From Peptoniphilaceae bacterium (GTDB lineage: Bacteria; Bacillota; Clostridia; Tissierellales; Peptoniphilaceae), in assembly GCA_030152565.1 (NCBI GenBank), contig JASLJE010000040.1, forward strand, positions 25,600 to 89,599: a DNA stretch of 64,000 bases. Direction: 5' to 3'. Positions 62,389 to 64,000 of the stretch are shown in pieces; within the stretch, counting starts at the first letter, position 1; every line of letters starts with the position of its first letter. The notes under the pieces are model-generated. The model made no database searches and was not told where the DNA came from. It saw only the letters and a program-made list of their open reading frames with translations. The translations under genes were made by a program, and so were the position numbers.

Positions 62389-62703
62389 ATGAAAGTATTA
62401 AATGAAATCGAATTTGTTGAACAAGTAGAAAAAAGTGAAGATTTAGTTTTGGTAGATTTCTACGCTGAATGGTGTGGACCTTGTAAGATGATGTCACCGA
62501 TCCTAGACCAAATATCTGAAGAAGTTAAGGACTTTGCCAAGGTATATAAGGTAGACATTGACGAGAGTCAAAACCTAGCTGTTAAGTACAGTATTATGGC
62601 AGTTCCAACAATGAAGATATTCAAAAATGGAGAAATAGTAGACGAGATAGTAGGTTTCCAACCTAAAGATGGAATAATAAGCAAGTTAGAAGCTCATAAG
62701 TAG
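62389..62703 (+). CDS. trxA: Thioredoxin
   Basis: A 104-residue thioredoxin with the active site WCGPC (Cys 29 and 32), VDFYAEWCGPCKMMSPIL, the buried VDID strand, and the cis-Pro loop MAVPTMKIF. It reduces protein disulphides in the cytosol and would itself be reduced by the flavoprotein encoded 9 bases downstream. AGGGGGAAAAT precedes the ATG. A CsoR-like palindrome lies in the leader. Confidence 0.97.
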   Translation: MKVLNEIEFVEQVEKSEDLVLVDFYAEWCGPCKMMSPILDQISEEVKDFAKVYKVDIDESQNLAVKYSIMAVPTMKIFKNGEIVDEIVGFQPKDGIISKLEAHK

Positions 62704-62712
62704 GAGAGACAA

Positions 62713-63561
62713 ATGTTAGATGTGGCAATAATTGGTTCTGGTCCAGCAGGTTTATCAGCAGCAATTAATGCAAAGACCAGAAATAAGGAAGTTCTTGTGT
62801 TTGGTAAAAAAGATGGAAGCAATAAGATTAAAAGAGCTGAAGTCATAGACAATTACTTGGGTTTTTCCCAGGTGACAGGCCAAGACCTAATGGATAATTT
62901 CTTAGACCATGCCGACAAGAGAGGCATAGAGATAAAAGATGAAAAGATTCAAAGGGTTTACTCTATGGGCGACTTTTTTGCCCTAGAGCTTAAAACAGGG
63001 GATATGATCCAGGCCAAGTCAGTTATAGTGGCCAGTGGTGTGGAAGTTAAAAAACCTTTGAAAAAGGAAATGGACTTTATCGGCGCTGGAGTTAGCTATT
63101 GTGCTACCTGTGACGCTGCCCTATACAGGGGTAAAAAAGTAGTGGTTATAGGCATGAATGAAGAGGCTATAGAAGAGGCTAACTTTATAAGTGAGATAGC
63201 TGAAACTACAATTTTTATTAATCTTTACAAGGATGATATAAAATTAAATGAAAATATAACTGTTATTGACGACCAACCTTTAGGATTTGAAGGTAGGGAC
63301 AAGGTCAGTAAGCTAGTTTGTAAAAATTCAGAAATATTTGCAGATGGATTTTTTATAATAAAGGACTCCAAAAGTGCAGACCAGTTAGTTCCAGGTATTG
63401 AACTTGATGGTAACCACATTAAAGTTGATGCCAATATGGAAACTAATATTAAGGGACTCTTTGCCTGTGGCGATGTGGTAGGTTTACCCTATCAGATAGG
63501 AAAGGCAGTTGGAGAGGGCAATATAGCCGGTTTAAAGGCTGCAAGTTATGCCAATAAATAA
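62713..63561 (+). CDS. Thioredoxin-reductase-like flavoprotein lacking NADPH-binding motifs (possible ferredoxin-dependent type)
   Basis: A 282-residue FAD enzyme of the thioredoxin reductase fold, co-transcribed with trxA. It has the N-terminal FAD motif GSGPAG (8-13), the redox CATC (130-133) in VSYCATCDAALYRG, and the second FAD motif GLFACGDVVGLPYQIGKAVGEG. The NADPH subdomain is altered: the usual GGGDSA is GMNEEA (147-152), the HRRxxxR phosphate-binding motif is absent (IFINLYKDD in that place), and the protein is about 30 residues short. This pattern fits the ferredoxin-dependent flavin thioredoxin reductase described in Clostridium. A terminator follows. Confidence 0.88.
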   Translation: MLDVAIIGSGPAGLSAAINAKTRNKEVLVFGKKDGSNKIKRAEVIDNYLGFSQVTGQDLMDNFLDHADKRGIEIKDEKIQRVYSMGDFFALELKTGDMIQAKSVIVASGVEVKKPLKKEMDFIGAGVSYCATCDAALYRGKKVVVIGMNEEAIEEANFISEIAETTIFINLYKDDIKLNENITVIDDQPLGFEGRDKVSKLVCKNSEIFADGFFIIKDSKSADQLVPGIELDGNHIKVDANMETNIKGLFACGDVVGLPYQIGKAVGEGNIAGLKAASYANK

Positions 63562-63588
63562 TAAAGGGGAAACCCTTTATTTTTTTTG
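63560..63588 (+). terminator. Terminator of the trxA-reductase operon
   Basis: ATAAAGGG, GAAA, CCCTTTAT followed by seven T, starting at the stop codon. Confidence 0.92.
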
Positions 63589-63661
63589 CTTTAATTGAAG
63601 ATACAAAAACAATATGATAAAGTATAGTTAACTAAGTATGCGCGATATTATAGGAGGCATT

Positions 63662-64000
63662 ATGAATAAAAACACTTTAGCAATAAATACAATTAGAGTA
63701 TTGTCGTCAGAAATGATAGACAGTGCCAACTCAGGCCACCCAGGCTTACCCCTAGGTGCAGCACCTATGGCCTATACTCTTTTTGACCAGGTTATGAAGC
63801 ACAATCCTAAGAATCCTAACTGGATAAATAGGGATAGGTTTATCCTGTCAGCAGGACATGGATCAGCACTATTATACTCACTACTTCACCTATATGACTA
63901 CGGTTTAACTATAGAAGACCTAAAGGGCTTTAGACAATTTAACAGTCTTACACCAGGCCATCCAGAATACGGTCACACAGTTGGAGTAGAAGCTACTACA
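63662..64000 (+). CDS. tkt: Transketolase, N-terminal part (continues beyond the window)
   Basis: Thiamine-diphosphate enzyme of the non-oxidative pentose phosphate pathway. The first 113 codons are visible: [38 protein letters not shown], then [25 protein letters not shown] and [18 protein letters not shown]. The His residues of SGHPG and AGHGS, which contact substrate and cofactor, are present. A TAGGAGGCATT site precedes the ATG. It could be the full-length bacterial form (about 660 residues) or a split N-terminal subunit; the window does not decide, although the [16 protein letters not shown] stretch is typical of the full-length type. Confidence 0.93.
   Translation, partial: MNKNTLAINTIRVLSSEMIDSANSGHPGLPLGAAPMAYTLFDQVMKHNPKNPNWINRDRFILSAGHGSALLYSLLHLYDYGLTIEDLKGFRQFNSLTPGHPEYGHTVGVEATT

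Overview
The window is a low-GC Firmicutes chromosome segment centred on the replication origin. The gene content (dnaX, rpsF-ssb-rpsR, parAB, rsmG-mnmG-mnmE-jag-yidC-yidD-rnpA-rpmH, dnaA-dnaN-S4-recF-gyrB-gyrA, rlmH, walJ), frequent AGA/AGG/ATA codons and several TTG starts suggest an anaerobic Clostridia/Tissierellia-type bacterium, perhaps Peptoniphilaceae. That placement is an inference from style and synteny, not from a database search. No rRNA, tRNA, insertion sequence, prophage or CRISPR array was seen.

Layout. 1-4022 (minus): ybaB (cut by the window edge), dnaX, the rpsF-ssb-rpsR operon and a TIM-barrel protein of unknown function. 4137-7865 (plus): an M16C metallopeptidase and a RocS/Par-like coiled-coil DNA-binding protein. 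7896-10891: a LysR regulator divergent from a CstA-type transporter, separated by 629 AT-rich bases. 10986-18672 (minus): nitroreductase, upp-rpiB-tsaC, a CDF transporter and a MATE exporter, a DsbA-fold protein with a winged-helix-like tail, HAD phosphatase and TrmH methyltransferase. 18784-22679: pncB, a secreted M23 peptidase with WalR-like boxes, and pta.

22690-32745 (minus): DUF4446, parB, parA, cinA, then rsmG-mnmG-mnmE, jag, yidC, yidD, rnpA and rpmH. Two parS-like palindromes precede cinA. An MFS transporter and a GDPD phosphodiesterase (plus) sit between rpmH and the origin. The origin is bipartite: DnaA boxes lie upstream of dnaA (about 35001-35290) and in the dnaA-dnaN gap (36754-36906), the latter with a DnaA box, GC spacer, TAN triplets and an AT tract. 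36921-45196 (plus) runs dnaN, S4, recF, gyrB, gyrA, then a STAS / degenerate RsbW-like / sigma factor cassette.

45273-49645 (minus): a CaCA antiporter, a P-type ATPase under a yybP-ykoY (manganese) riboswitch, and a YuiD-like membrane protein. 49754-59220 (plus): walJ, rlmH, SDR, pyridoxal kinase, VanZ-RDD, TtcA-like, uppP, and an operon with an unknown coiled-coil protein, DUF5711-like, MscS, DUF951 and DUF1361 proteins. 59268-62199 (minus): a PfkB-family kinase with an altered anion hole, and ftsH. 62389-64000 (plus): trxA, a thioredoxin-reductase-like flavoprotein that lacks NADPH-binding motifs, and the start of transketolase.

Genes left of the origin mostly read minus and those right of it mostly read plus, as expected for bidirectional replication. 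The points most worth following are the NADPH-motif-less thioredoxin reductase behind a CsoR-like palindrome, the anti-sigma-like protein without ATP-binding motifs, the DsbA/winged-helix fusion, the remote DnaA-box cluster at 16333-16381, the CATATG-centred parS-like sites, and the RocS/Par-like protein with an upstream palindrome.
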